From Companilactobacillus nodensis DSM 19682 = JCM 14932 = NBRC 107160 (GTDB lineage: Bacteria; Bacillota; Bacilli; Lactobacillales; Lactobacillaceae): DNA of 64,000 nucleotides. The stretch spans positions 1-64,000 of the forward strand of contig NZ_BAMN01000006.1 of the NCBI RefSeq assembly GCF_000615905.1, given 5' to 3'. The position numbers and the translations under genes are program-made. The notes beneath the pieces were generated by a model. That model searched no databases and had not been told where the DNA came from. It saw only the letters and a program-made list of their open reading frames with translations. Shown here piece after piece: positions 34,797 through 45,319 of this stretch; positions within the stretch are counted from its first letter, which is position 1, and the number at the start of each line of letters is the position of its first letter.

Positions 34797-37210
34797 ATGT
34801 CAGTCGCAGAAGTAGTTGTAGATGTTCCAACTATGCAAACAAATCGACCATTTGAATATGAAATTCCTGAACAGTTAGCAGATGTCGTAGTCCCTGGGAT
34901 GCGTGTCGAGGTCTCATTTGGTCGTGGTAAACGAAAGATCCAAGGTTTTGTAATGAAAATCAAGGATACTAGTAACTTCTCAGGTAAATTGAAGCCGATC
35001 GATCGTGTAATTGATTTGCGACCAGTGTTGACACCAGAAATGTTGGACTTGTCATATTGGTTGGCAGACCAAACTTACTCATTCCAAATATCATGTTTAC
35101 AGACGATGTTGCCAAGTGTAATGAGGGCCAAGTACAAGCAATTTGTTGAAGCTGTGCCGGAGTTTGTAGATGATGCAGAAGTTAAGTCTTTGTTAGGTGA
35201 TGGTGAATCACTAGAAATAACTTCGCAAATGACTGATGAAACCATTCAGTTGATCAATCGTTTGAGACGACAAAATAAAATTGAAATCAATTATGTGGTT
35301 GAAAACCAAGCAAGACAATTGAAGCGTCAAGCTGTAACAACTAACCTGAATCCAATTCAATTACGTGAGAAAAGAAATAGTCTACGTAGTAATGCCAAAG
35401 CACAATTGAAGTTGGTTAATTATTTGATCGATAACGTAGATCATTTGCCAATTGAAATGAGTGAACTAGAGAATGATCAAGATATTGGCCGTTCAGCAAT
35501 CAAAACAGCTGAAAAAAATGGTATTTTGGAAATCATCGAAGTAACTAAGCGTCGTAAGCCTGTTGGAATAACGCCTGAGAAAACAACTAAGTTAGCGTTG
35601 ACGGATGAACAACAACAAGCAGTCGATCAAATAGTTACGGCAATCGATCAGTCTAATCCTGAAACATTCTTGATTGAGGGTGTAACTGGTAGTGGTAAAA
35701 CTGAAGTTTACTTACAGTCAATTGAACAAGCTTTGAACCAAGGCCGAAGTGCATTGATGCTCGTACCTGAGATATCACTGACACCACAAATGGTTAATCG
35801 TGTTACTGGTCGATTTGGTAATAAGGTTGCCGTATTACACAGCGGATTATCCAGTGGTGAACGTTACGATGAATGGACTCGAATCGAAAATGGCAGTGTT
35901 AAAGTGGTTGTTGGAGCTCGTAGTGCTGTCTTTGCTCCATTGAAAAATATCGGCTTGATAATTATAGATGAGGAACATGAGGCTAGTTATAAACAAGATG
36001 ACAATCCACGCTATCATGCTAGAGATGTGGCTTTGTGGCGGGCTAAACAACACAAATGTCCAGTTGTACTTGGGAGTGCAACGCCAAGTCTGGAGTCTCG
36101 TGCACGTGCCAAAAGGGTGTTTATCATCTTATCTATATGAAGAAGCGTGTTAATGATCATCCTTTACCGCATGTTCAGATAATTGATATGAGGGATGCCG
36201 AGAATTCAGCAGCTAAGGGTGATATATCACCGCTGTTACAAGATAATTTATATCGTGCCGTTAAACGTGGCGAACAAGCTATTGTACTTTTGAATCGTCG
36301 CGGATATTCATCATTTATGATGTGTCGTGAGTGCGGGTTTACTTTGAAGTGTCCTAATTGCGATGTTTCGCTGACTTATCACAAGGATCTTTCTAAGATG
36401 AAGTGTCACTATTGTGGGCACGAAGAGCCCGTCCCTACGGTATGTCCTAACTGCAAAAGTAAGAAGATCGGTTTTTATGGTACTGGAACTCAAAATATCG
36501 AGCGTCAGTTGAATGAACTATTGCCACAAGCACGAGTTCTGCGAATGGATGTTGATACTACTCGTCGCAAGGGTGCACATGCTAAGATCATCAAAGCCTT
36601 TGGTGATCACAAAGCTGATATTTTGTTAGGAACTCAGATGATTGCTAAAGGATTGGATTTTCCTGATGTAACGCTAGTTGGAGTTATTAACGCTGATACA
36701 ACTTTGAGTATCTCTGATTACCGTGCCAGCGAACGGACCTTTCAGTTATTGACACAAGTCAGTGGTCGTGCTGGTCGTGCCGACAAAGAAGGTCATGTTA
36801 TTATTCAGACCTTCAATCCAGATCACTATGCGATCAAGGATGCGGCCGTTCAAGACTATGAAACATTTTATAAACAAGAAATGTATCTGCGTCATCAGTC
36901 GAATTACACGCCTTATTATTTCACGACATTGGTAAGTGTGGCGCATAAGGATGAGGGGCAAGCACTGAAGCAAAGTTATTGGTTAAAACGCCAACTTCAA
37001 GCGGCATTATCTGACCATTCTATTTTGTTAGGACCAAGTCCGACGATGATTTCTCGTAAACAAAATAAATATTATTATCAAATTATTGTAAAATATAAGA
37101 ATGAGCCGCAATTGCATCAAAAGCTCTTAGATATTTTGAATGATACACAAGCGGATACTAAAAAAGGTTTTACGATCGCAATCGATAATGAACCACAGCA
37201 CATCGATTAA
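34797..37210 (+). pseudogene. priA: Primosomal protein N' (replication restart helicase), frameshifted
   Basis: 3'-5' helicase that reloads the replisome at collapsed forks. The first frame (to 36140) holds the DNA-binding domain, Walker A GVTGSGKTEVY and the DEEH box (IIDEEHEASYKQD). The frame from 36056 holds the eight zinc cysteines (CRECGFTLKCPNC, CHYCGH, CPNC) and the C-terminal helicase motifs with QVSGRAGRADKEG. They join at 36111-36117, where AAAAGGG is one base shorter than needed to read AKKGVYHLIYMKKR. One missing A or G restores an 804-aa protein. Confidence 0.93.
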
Positions 37211-37234
37211 TGTATATAAAGTGAGGAATAATAA

Positions 37235-38191
37235 ATGACAAATGTTATCTTCTTGGGAACTCCTGATTTTGCTGCAACAGTTTTAAAGGGGATTCTGAGA
37301 GAACAATACAACGTTATTGCTGTTGTAACCCAACCAGACAAACCAGTTGGACGTAAACAAAAGTTACAAAAAAGCCCAGTAAAGTTAATTGCTGAGGATG
37401 AAAATATCAAGTTGTATCAACCAGTCAAGTTACCAGGTAGTCCAGAAGTGGAAGAATTAAAATCATTAAATGCTGATTTGATAATCACTGCGGCTTATGG
37501 TCAGTTTTTGCCAACTAGTTTTTTGGAATCTGCCAAAGTAGCAGCTATCAATGTTCACGGATCACTACTTCCTAAGTATCGTGGTGGAGCACCGATCCAG
37601 TATTCACTATTGAACGGTGATAAAGAGACTGGTGTTACCATCATGTACATGGTTAAAAAGATGGATGCCGGTGACATTATTAGTCAAGAAAAATTACCGA
37701 TTGAAGCAACAGATGACAATGGATCGTTGTTTGAAAAATTGGCCATTGTTGGACAAGAGTTGCTGTTGGATACTATTCCTAAGATCTTGAGTGGAGATAT
37801 TCATCCTATCAAGCAAGATGAAGACAAAGTTGTTTTCTCGCCAACGATTTCTAAGGAACAAGAACAATTAGATTTCGGTCAAAGTGCTGAACAGATTTTT
37901 GATCATATCCGTGCCTTGAGTCCAGAACCGGGAGCCTGGGCAATGTTTAATGGTCAAAGAACTAAGTTCTACAAGAGTGAAGTCGTTGAAATAGATACTG
38001 ATCAAGCAGCTGGAACAGTGTATGAAGTTGCGAAGAAAAAATTAGTGGTTGTTGCTGGTGATGGTAAGGGATTATCGATCAAGAGTATTCAACCCGCTGG
38101 TAAAAAAATTATGGATATTGCCAATTACATCAATGGAATGGGCAAGAATTTAGAAAAAGGACAAAGAGTGGTCGAAATTAATGAAAAATAA
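37235..38191 (+). CDS. fmt: Methionyl-tRNA formyltransferase
   Basis: Adds a formyl group from 10-formyl-THF to initiator Met-tRNA. The hydrolase-like N-terminal domain has FLGTPDFAATVL, and the signature NVHGSLLPKYRGGAPIQYSL includes the catalytic His. The C-terminal OB-like domain binds tRNA. Length 318 aa is normal. The def gene that often precedes fmt is absent here. It overlaps rsmB by 11 bases. Confidence 0.97.
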   Translation: MTNVIFLGTPDFAATVLKGILREQYNVIAVVTQPDKPVGRKQKLQKSPVKLIAEDENIKLYQPVKLPGSPEVEELKSLNADLIITAAYGQFLPTSFLESAKVAAINVHGSLLPKYRGGAPIQYSLLNGDKETGVTIMYMVKKMDAGDIISQEKLPIEATDDNGSLFEKLAIVGQELLLDTIPKILSGDIHPIKQDEDKVVFSPTISKEQEQLDFGQSAEQIFDHIRALSPEPGAWAMFNGQRTKFYKSEVVEIDTDQAAGTVYEVAKKKLVVVAGDGKGLSIKSIQPAGKKIMDIANYINGMGKNLEKGQRVVEINEK

Positions 38192-39506
38192 TAATCCACG
38201 TGATTTAGCTGTAGAAACTCTTAATAGAGTTTTACAAAATAAGGCATATTCAAATATTGAAATTAATAATATTTTGCAACATGCTGAGTTATCAGAACCT
38301 GATTCAAGATTGATGACAAATATTGTTTATGGTGTTTTGCAACATAAACTAACATTGGAATATCAACTTAAGCCATATATTGGTGGTAAGGACTTGGATC
38401 GCTGGATCAAGATTTTGTTGATGACGGCTATTTATCAACTACAATATTTGGATAAGGTACCTGATCATGCGGTTTTTAATGAATCAGTTGAAATCGCTAA
38501 GGGTCGTGGTAGTCAAGGTATTGGTAATTTAGTTACGGCTGTATTGAGAAATTATCAACGTCATGGTGTTCGTCCAATTCCTAAGGATGACAGCGTTGAA
38601 TCGATGAGTATTCGTTACAGCACTCCTGAGTGGTTAGTAGAGTTATTTATCAAACAACAAGGGCTCAAGAAGACCAAAGAAATGTTGGATACGATCAATG
38701 AACCTTCACATATTTCAATCAGAGTGAATACTAACAAGATTACTCCAGAAGAATTAACTGCTAAGTTAGCTGAACAGGACTTTGAAATGAAGCCTAGTAC
38801 GATTTCACCAGTTGGACTAACTTGCCATAGTGGTAACTTGGTCAATACCGATGAATTCCGTGATGGGTTGTTCACTATCCAAGATGAAAGTTCAATGTTA
38901 GTTGCACCAGCGCTGGATGTTCAGCCCGATGATAAGGTACTTGATACTTGTGCTGCTCCTGGTGGAAAGACAACTCACATCGCTAGTTATCTGGAATCCG
39001 GTTCAGTTATGGCATTAGATATTCACCAACGAAAGACAAAATTAATTCGTGAAAACGGGCAAAGATTGGGTTACGGCGATATAATACAAACTAGAGCCCT
39101 TGATGCAAGAAAAGCTAAAGATGAATTTGATGAAGAATTTGATCGTATTTTAGTTGATGCACCATGTTCAGGGCTAGGACTTATCCGTCGCAAGCCAGAG
39201 TTGAAGTATTTCAGAGAACCTGAAGATTTAATGCATCTTCAAGAAATTCAACTTTCAATTTTGAATAGTATTACAGATCTATTAAAAGTCGGTGGACAGT
39301 TGGTATTCAGCACTTGTACATTTGACGCAGAAGAGAACGAAGATGTTGTAATGAAGTTCTTGAATGCTCATGAGAATTATGAATTAGTTCCAGTTAAACA
39401 TGAAAAATCTCTTGATAAAAATGTAAATGACGGTGTTTTGAAGTTGCTACCAAGTGATTATTTCACTGACGGATTTTTTGTAGCCGCATTTAGACGAAAA
39501 AAATAA
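38181..39506 (+). CDS. rsmB: 16S rRNA m5C967 methyltransferase RsmB
   Basis: SAM-dependent cytosine-5 methyltransferase of 16S rRNA. The N-terminal NusB-like RNA-binding domain (about 1-140) is followed by the RsmB catalytic domain with SAM motif DTCAAPGGKTTH, catalytic motif DAPCSGLG and STCTFDAEENE. Length 441 aa is normal. The fmt-rsmB-prpC-prkC order is typical. Confidence 0.96.
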   Translation: MKNNNPRDLAVETLNRVLQNKAYSNIEINNILQHAELSEPDSRLMTNIVYGVLQHKLTLEYQLKPYIGGKDLDRWIKILLMTAIYQLQYLDKVPDHAVFNESVEIAKGRGSQGIGNLVTAVLRNYQRHGVRPIPKDDSVESMSIRYSTPEWLVELFIKQQGLKKTKEMLDTINEPSHISIRVNTNKITPEELTAKLAEQDFEMKPSTISPVGLTCHSGNLVNTDEFRDGLFTIQDESSMLVAPALDVQPDDKVLDTCAAPGGKTTHIASYLESGSVMALDIHQRKTKLIRENGQRLGYGDIIQTRALDARKAKDEFDEEFDRILVDAPCSGLGLIRRKPELKYFREPEDLMHLQEIQLSILNSITDLLKVGGQLVFSTCTFDAEENEDVVMKFLNAHENYELVPVKHEKSLDKNVNDGVLKLLPSDYFTDGFFVAAFRRKK

Positions 39507-39525
39507 TGAGGTAAGGTTTAGAAAT

Positions 39526-40269
39526 ATGGACTATGCGTTATTAACTGATGTAGGAAAATTGCGAGAAAACAATCAAGATTATGTCAATGTTTTCAAAAAT
39601 AAAAAGGGAATCGTCTTCGGCATTGTTGCCGATGGGATGGGCGGTCACCGTGGTGGTGATGTTGCGTCTGACATGGCAGTTTCACATTTGGGGCATAATT
39701 TTGAGGAATCAGAGATCACTGATCTGGAAGATCTACGTGAGTGGGTCCTAAAAGAGATCAGCAAGGAAAATGATCGAATTGTTTCTGTATCAAATCAGTT
39801 CGATGATTTGAATGGTATGGGAACGACGATGGTCGGTGTTTTCTTTGTTGGAACAAAGATGATGGTCGTCAATGTTGGTGACTCGCGTTGTTATGTTTAT
39901 CATGACGGTGAGTTGGAACAGTTGAGTGTTGATCATTCATTAGTTCACGAACTCTTAGAAACCGGTCAAATAAGCCCTGAAGAGGCTGAGAATCATCCAC
40001 AAAAAAATATCATTACACAAACCTTGGGTGTATCGCAGACGGTACAGCCACGGGTTAAAAACTTTGATATCATCGATGATTCGATCATCTTGTTGTGTAC
40101 TGATGGATTAACAAACATGGTACCAGAAGATGAAATTAAGTCTGTGCTCTCGCAAACAATTGGCTTAGAAGCCAAATGCCATATTTTGATTGACAAGGCC
40201 AATCAAGCTGGTGGTCGAGATAACATCACAGCTCTACTTTTTGCCTCAGAGAATGGGGGTCAAAAGTAG
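39526..40269 (+). CDS. prpC: PP2C-type protein phosphatase
   Basis: Metal-dependent Ser/Thr phosphatase that reverses PrkC phosphorylation. Motifs GIVADGMGGHRGGDVASD, NVGDSRCY, LCTDGLTNM and GGRDNITALLF hold the metal-binding aspartates. Length 247 aa is normal. GAGGTAAGG precedes the ATG. The stop is directly followed by the prkC ATG. Confidence 0.96.
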   Translation: MDYALLTDVGKLRENNQDYVNVFKNKKGIVFGIVADGMGGHRGGDVASDMAVSHLGHNFEESEITDLEDLREWVLKEISKENDRIVSVSNQFDDLNGMGTTMVGVFFVGTKMMVVNVGDSRCYVYHDGELEQLSVDHSLVHELLETGQISPEEAENHPQKNIITQTLGVSQTVQPRVKNFDIIDDSIILLCTDGLTNMVPEDEIKSVLSQTIGLEAKCHILIDKANQAGGRDNITALLFASENGGQK

Positions 40270-42215
40270 ATGGACAAAGGTTACCTAGTTGGTGGTCGTT
40301 ATCAGATCTAGGTACTCTTGGTGAAGGTGGTATGGCTAATGTTTATTTAGCTGATGACACTAAGCTTAATCGTAAAGTTGCAGTAAAAGCTTTAAGATAT
40401 GATCTTCAAGATGATGAATCTGTCAAAAGGAGATTTGGACGCGAAGCCAAGGCTACTAGCGGTCTCTCAAATCCCAATATTGTTAATGTTTTGGATGTTG
40501 GCAATGATAATGGGTTGCAATATATAGTAATTGAATATGTTGACGGTCCTAACTTAAAAAAATATATAAAAACACATTTTCCAATTCCGTATCATGAAGT
40601 CGTCGATATCATGGAACAAATATGCTTAGCCGTGGCAGACGCCCATGATCATGGAATTATTCACCGTGATTTGAAGCCAGAGAATATATTGGTCGATACC
40701 TCGTCCGATCCAATCCAAGTTAAGGTTTCAGATTTTGGTATTGCGTTAGCTTTGAGTGATCGATCCATAACTAGAACCAATTCACTGTTGGGTTCAGTTC
40801 ACTATATGTCACCAGAACAAATCCGTGGTAATTCAGCAACGGCTTTGTCTGATATCTATGCGCTCGGGATTATTCTGTTCGAGTTATTAACACAGCACGT
40901 TCCATTCACTGGGGATACGGCCGTATCGGTCGCTCTCAAGCACTCTAAGGAAGATATACCTGATTTGCGGGCAATTGATCCTAATATTCCTCAACCGCTT
41001 GAGAACGCAGTTTTGAAAGCTACAGCAAAAGATCCAGAGCAACGTTATCAGTCAGTTCGTGAGATGCGGGATGACTTGAGTACTTGTCTATTGCCAGAGC
41101 GTGAGCATGAAGCTAAGTTTATTCCTCAACCATTGAATGATTTAGACGAGACAAAAGTTATTCCGTCGATCGGTGCAGATGATGATGAAGTGGCGCCGCA
41201 GCACAAGAAGAATAATCGGCGGCGTAACTTGATCCTTGCATCGTTGATCCCATTAGCGCTTGTTTTGTTTTTGATTTTTATGGTAGTTAAAGGTAATGAG
41301 GAAACGACCGTACCGGACTTGCAGAATCTGACGGTTAAGCAGGCTGATGTGATGCTGAAAGGTTCAAACTTGCAGGTTGGGACGATATCTAAAGAAAACA
41401 ACGATGACGTTGAAGCTGGGCATGTAATTAAGTCGATTCCTGCCAAGGGATTGAAACTGAAGAATAATGCCAAGGTTAATCTGATATTAAGCTTAGGTGC
41501 GACGTACTATAAGATGCCGAAGTTGATTGGAAAAGATTACGATGATGTTTCTGATAACTTGAAGAAGCGTGGTTTTGATGTAACCATCAAGCACATTTCG
41601 ACAAATGAGTATGAAGCTGGAGTGATTACTAAGCAGAGTATCAAAGCCGGTAAAAAGGTTGTAACTAAGAATAAAAAATTGATTCTAACGATTGCCAAAA
41701 CTCCGGCGGTTAAGCGAAAAGTTACCAAAGTTAGAGATCTCTCTGGATATAATTTGAAGAGTATTCAAGATTATGCAAGTGAGATCGGAGCAACATTGAA
41801 CGTCAGTTATGAGTATTCTGATACAATTGATGAAGGTGTTCTGATCAGTCAGAATCCAGAGGCAGGTAGTGTTATCAATCAAGGTGACACCTTAGCTGTA
41901 GTTATTTCAAAGGGCAAAGATCCTGATAGTGATTCTAACGATAATGAGAATGATAAGAACGATGACGATTCATCGTCGTCATCTTCGGCAACTAAGCCAG
42001 TTACAAAAGATGTAACGATTCCGTTTGATTCGAGTAACAGCAGTAACACGATCACGATTTATCTATCTGATGCTACACACAATATCAATACTGTATACAA
42101 GTCAATGAGTATTACACAAGATACGACACAAACATTAGTATTTAATTTGAAGAGCGGACAGACTGGAACTTACAACATCGAACGTGATGGTAAACAAATC
42201 TTGTCTGGTCAGTAA
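40270..42215 (+). pseudogene. prkC: PASTA-domain Ser/Thr protein kinase, frameshifted near the start
   Basis: Membrane kinase that senses muropeptides or lipid II. MDKGYLVGGRYQI is read from 40270 and then hits TAG at 40309; with one extra T (ATCTTAGG for ATCTAGG) it continues as LGTLGEGGMANVYLADD and runs to 42215. The kinase domain has HRDLKPEN and DFGIAL. One membrane helix (around residue 320 of the restored protein) is followed by three PASTA repeats (PDLQNLTV, PKLIGKDY, VRDLSGYN), a Ser/Asp linker and a C-terminal beta domain. Without the fix, only an internal ATG at 40332 is available, losing the glycine loop start. Confidence 0.92.
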
Positions 42216-42224
42216 GTGGGTAAT

Positions 42225-43115
42225 ATGGAAAAAAAAGGAAGAATTATCAAATCAATCAGTGGCTTTTATGATGTCTTAGACAATGATAGTCATGAATTGA
42301 TCCGCACCAGAGCTCGAGGAAATTTTCGCAAGCGCGGCATTAAGCCAGTTGTTGGTGATTTTGTCGAGTATGATGCCAGTGGAGATTTAGGTTATATTTT
42401 GGAGATCTTGCCACGAACGAATAGTTTGGTTCGTCCACCGATTGCTAATGTCGATCAAGCAATCGTCGTTACTTCGTCGGTTGAGCCTAACTTTTCTAGT
42501 AATTTGTTGGATAAAATTCTGGTCAACATTGAGCACAATGGAATTGATCCATTGATTTATTTGACTAAGACTGATTTGTTAGATGATGACAAATATCAAG
42601 AATTGAAAAAAATCTTTGACGGTTATAATCGTGCTGGTTATGTGGTCTTCACTGACCGTGATCCTTATAATCAGGAACAAATCGATCGCTTAGAATCACA
42701 TTTTGCTGACAAGGTAACAGTCTTCACAGGTCAATCCGGTGCCGGTAAATCTACTTTATTGAACCATATCAATCCTGAACTTGGATTAGCTACCGCAGCA
42801 ATTTCACAGACGCTTAATCGTGGTAAGCATACGACTAGACAGGTTTCACTATTTGAAATTGCTGACGGGTTGGTTGCTGATACGCCAGGCTTTTCTTCAC
42901 TAGAATTGATTAGTATAGAGAAGGAAGAACTTCCAACACTATATCCTGAATTCGTGGAGTACAGTGGTGAGTGCCAATTCCGTGGTTGTAATCACGTGAA
43001 TGAACCTGGTTGTATGGTAAAAGAAAAAGTTGCCGACGGAACGATCATGCAGAGTCGCTATGACAATTATCTTTACTTTTTGAATGAAATAAACTCTTAT
43101 AAAAAGAGATATTAA
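42225..43115 (+). CDS. rsgA: Ribosome small subunit-dependent GTPase A
   Basis: Circularly permuted GTPase that checks 30S maturation. An N-terminal OB-fold (about 5-65), G4 TKTD, G1 GQSGAGKSTLLN, G3 DTPGFSS and the zinc motif CQFRGCNHVNEPGCMV. Length 296 aa from the ATG at 42225; a GTG directly after the prkC stop is the other option. Gene order is standard. Confidence 0.94.
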   Translation: MEKKGRIIKSISGFYDVLDNDSHELIRTRARGNFRKRGIKPVVGDFVEYDASGDLGYILEILPRTNSLVRPPIANVDQAIVVTSSVEPNFSSNLLDKILVNIEHNGIDPLIYLTKTDLLDDDKYQELKKIFDGYNRAGYVVFTDRDPYNQEQIDRLESHFADKVTVFTGQSGAGKSTLLNHINPELGLATAAISQTLNRGKHTTRQVSLFEIADGLVADTPGFSSLELISIEKEELPTLYPEFVEYSGECQFRGCNHVNEPGCMVKEKVADGTIMQSRYDNYLYFLNEINSYKKRY

Positions 43116-43138
43116 GAGAGTGTAGAGGAGTGGTTTAT

Positions 43139-43807
43139 ATGACAACAAAAAAAATTGCACCATCAATTTTATCAGCTGATGTTATGAATCTTGAACGTGA
43201 CGTCAAGATGGCTGAGGCAGCAGGAGCAGACTTATTCCATATCGATATTATGGACGGACATTTCGTTCCTAACATGTCATTTAGTCCAAGTATCGTTGAA
43301 GGGATGAGACGTGTTACTGACAAGCCATTGGACGTTCATTTGATGATTGATAACCCAGACGAATATATCAGACCAATCGTTGAAGCAGGTGCTGACACGA
43401 TTATGATTCATACTGAAAGTACCAAGCATATTTATCGTTCGATTGATTTGGCCAAGAGCTTGGGTGTGAAAGCTGGAGTTGTTGTTAATCCAGGTACTCC
43501 TTTAGAGAATGTCAAAGAGTTATTCCCAATCATTGATCAAATCTTGGTCATGACAGTTAATCCTGGATTTGGTGGACAAAAGTTCATTCCAGGTATGACT
43601 AAGAAGATTCAACGACTCGATCAACTTCGTCAAACATCTGCTGATGATGACTTTGAAATCGAAGTCGACGGTGGTATCAATGATGAAACAATCGTTAAAT
43701 GTGCTCAAGCAGGTGCAGATATCTTTGTTGCTGGTTCATATCTATATAACGGACAACCCGGATTTGAGGACCGTGTCAATACTCTTAAAAAGCTCGTGGA
43801 AGAGTAA
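43139..43807 (+). CDS. rpe: Ribulose-phosphate 3-epimerase
   Basis: TIM-barrel enzyme that interconverts ribulose 5-phosphate and xylulose 5-phosphate. It has IAPSILSADVMNLE, HIDIMDGHFVPNMSF with metal-binding His/Asp, VHLMI, VNPGFGGQKF and VDGGI. Length 222 aa from the ATG at 43139, which has AGAGGAG about 9 bases before it. It works with gnd in the pentose phosphate pathway. Confidence 0.97.
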   Translation: MTTKKIAPSILSADVMNLERDVKMAEAAGADLFHIDIMDGHFVPNMSFSPSIVEGMRRVTDKPLDVHLMIDNPDEYIRPIVEAGADTIMIHTESTKHIYRSIDLAKSLGVKAGVVVNPGTPLENVKELFPIIDQILVMTVNPGFGGQKFIPGMTKKIQRLDQLRQTSADDDFEIEVDGGINDETIVKCAQAGADIFVAGSYLYNGQPGFEDRVNTLKKLVEE

Positions 43808-43808
43808 T

Positions 43809-44468
43809 ATGAAGCGTGTGAACATCTTATTGGGCGGACCAAAGAGTGAGTACCCTGACGAATTGTCAAAGAGTATCAAGGCAATTCCGGGGCCTTGGGT
43901 CGGAGCAGATCGAGGGAGTTTATATTTAATTGCTCATGGAGTATTGCCAGAGATTGCTATTGGTGATTTTGATTCGATCAATAAAAAAGAACAAAAGTTA
44001 TTAAAAGATAATATTCATGATTTTCAAAAGTATCCTCCTGAAAAAGATGATACTGATTCACAGTTATGTATTTTAGCTGCTCAGGAAAAGTTTAATGCGT
44101 CAGAATATTATATTTATGGTGGTACTGGTGGTCGGATCGACCATTTCTTAGTTAATTTATTTTTGCCATACGATCAACGATTTTTGAGTTTTTATGACAA
44201 GTTATATTTTAAATCTGCCACAAATACGATTCGGTTCTTTAGACCGGGACGATATACTATTTATCACGAAGAGGGTATGAAGTATGTTGGTTTCGTAAAC
44301 TTGGGACCAGTTACGCATATGAATATTCTTGATGCTAAGTACAAGCTAGATGACTTCACTGCAATGCATCCTGTTAGTTGGGCAAGCAATGAATTTGTCG
44401 GAGATACAATTAATTTTGGTTTCGAAAGCGGAATTATCGCTGTTATACAATCTAGAGATAAAAAATAA
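43809..44468 (+). CDS. thiN: Thiamine pyrophosphokinase
   Basis: Transfers diphosphate from ATP to thiamine to form TPP. The motifs WVGADRGSLYLIAHG, IGDFDSI, YPPEKDDTDSQL and GGTGGRIDHFLVNL are intact. Length 219 aa is normal. An open frame extends 55 codons upstream inside rpe, but the ATG at 43809, just after the rpe stop, is the natural start. Confidence 0.95.
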   Translation: MKRVNILLGGPKSEYPDELSKSIKAIPGPWVGADRGSLYLIAHGVLPEIAIGDFDSINKKEQKLLKDNIHDFQKYPPEKDDTDSQLCILAAQEKFNASEYYIYGGTGGRIDHFLVNLFLPYDQRFLSFYDKLYFKSATNTIRFFRPGRYTIYHEEGMKYVGFVNLGPVTHMNILDAKYKLDDFTAMHPVSWASNEFVGDTINFGFESGIIAVIQSRDKK

Positions 44469-44503
44469 AAGAAGATTCCATTGCGGAATCTTCTTTTATT
44501 TTT
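44467..44503 (+). terminator. thiN terminator
   Basis: AAAAGAAGATTCC (44467-44479) pairs perfectly with GGAATCTTCTTTT (44485-44497), followed by ATTTTT. Confidence 0.93.
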
Positions 44504-44516
44504 AGACACAAAAAAA

Positions 44517-44543
44517 ACTAGCAATAAATTGCTAGTCTTTTTT
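44517..44543 (-). terminator. rpmB terminator
   Basis: ACTAGCAAT and ATTGCTAGT form a perfect 9-bp stem; on the minus strand a run of T follows. Confidence 0.85.
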
Positions 44544-44560
44544 AGTTAATTATATGATAA

Positions 44561-44746
44561 TTATACTCTAGTAACTTTTCCTGATTTCAAAGCTCTAGCT
44601 GAAACCCAAACGCGTTTAGGCTTACCATCAACCATGATACGAACTTTTTGCAAGTTTGGCTTCCAAGAACGTTTTGATTGATTAAGAGCGTGAGAACGTT
44701 TGTTACCAAACACTGTCTTACGGCCTGTAATAATGTCTTTTGCCAT
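44561..44746 (-). CDS. rpmB: Ribosomal protein L28
   Basis: A 61-aa large-subunit protein: [20 protein letters not shown] at the start and [17 protein letters not shown] at the end. No zinc cysteines, as is usual in lactobacilli. AAAGGAGG precedes the ATG. It lies on the opposite strand between thiN and the Asp23 gene, as in other Firmicutes. Confidence 0.97.
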   Translation of the reverse strand: MAKDIITGRKTVFGNKRSHALNQSKRSWKPNLQKVRIMVDGKPKRVWVSARALKSGKVTRV

Positions 44747-44795
44747 GGGACCGACCTCCTTTGGCTACATGTTTTCTTTAAAATATCACCTGACT

Positions 44796-44824
44796 AATTT
44801 ACCATAAACTAAAAATAAAAACAA
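44796..44824 (-). promoter_or_regulatory. rpmB promoter
   Basis: On the minus strand, TTGTTT (44819-44824), a 17-bp spacer and TAAATT (44796-44801). Confidence 0.55.
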
Positions 44825-44866
44825 CACTTGAATAATAATGTGTCATAAATCTTTAATTCAAAAACA

Positions 44867-44875
44867 TGCTATGAT
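44867..44875 (+). promoter_or_regulatory. Extended -10 promoter of the Asp23-fakA operon
   Basis: TGCTATGAT is an extended -10 (TG-N-TATGAT). No good -35 is seen at the usual distance. Confidence 0.5.
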
Positions 44876-44923
44876 AGAATTTTAATGTTTATGATAGTTA
44901 GATCCAAGATAGGAGGATCCCAA

Positions 44924-45292
44924 ATGGCAGTTACAATAAAAACAAAACATGGTGAAATTGATGTATCAACTAATACCGTTTCGACGATTGTTGGCGGTGC
45001 TGCATTAGATATCTATGGAATCGTAGGTATGGCAAGCAAGAATCAACTACGTGACGGGATGAACACAATTTTAAATCGTGAAGATTTCTCACGCGGAGTA
45101 GTCATTCATCAAGAGGATGATAAAATTGCCGTTGATGTCTATATAATCGTGGGATATGGTATTAAGATATCCGAAGTTGCTAAGAATTTAAAAGAAAAAG
45201 TAAAATATAACCTAGAAACAATGCTTGGAACACCAGCTGGCACTGTTAATGTATATGTTCAAGGAATTAAAGTTCTAGATGACATTAAATAG
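44924..45292 (+). CDS. Asp23/Gls24 family protein (YloU-like)
   Basis: A 122-aa Asp23/Gls24 domain protein like Bacillus YloU, found before fakA in most Firmicutes. It has GEIDVSTNTVSTIVGGAALDIYGIVGMAS and ends VNVYVQGIKVLDDIK. TAGGAGG precedes the ATG at 44924; an upstream in-frame ATG at 44885 has no such site. Role unknown, perhaps linked to cell-envelope stress and fatty-acid use. Confidence 0.93.
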   Translation: MAVTIKTKHGEIDVSTNTVSTIVGGAALDIYGIVGMASKNQLRDGMNTILNREDFSRGVVIHQEDDKIAVDVYIIVGYGIKISEVAKNLKEKVKYNLETMLGTPAGTVNVYVQGIKVLDDIK

Positions 45293-45319
45293 GTATTACG
45301 CTAGTTGGAGGGGAAACTT

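Noticed and set aside
43644-43808. N-terminal extension of thiN inside rpe
   Set aside because: The extra 55 codons overlap rpe and lack family similarity; the ATG right after the rpe stop gives the normal ThiN length.
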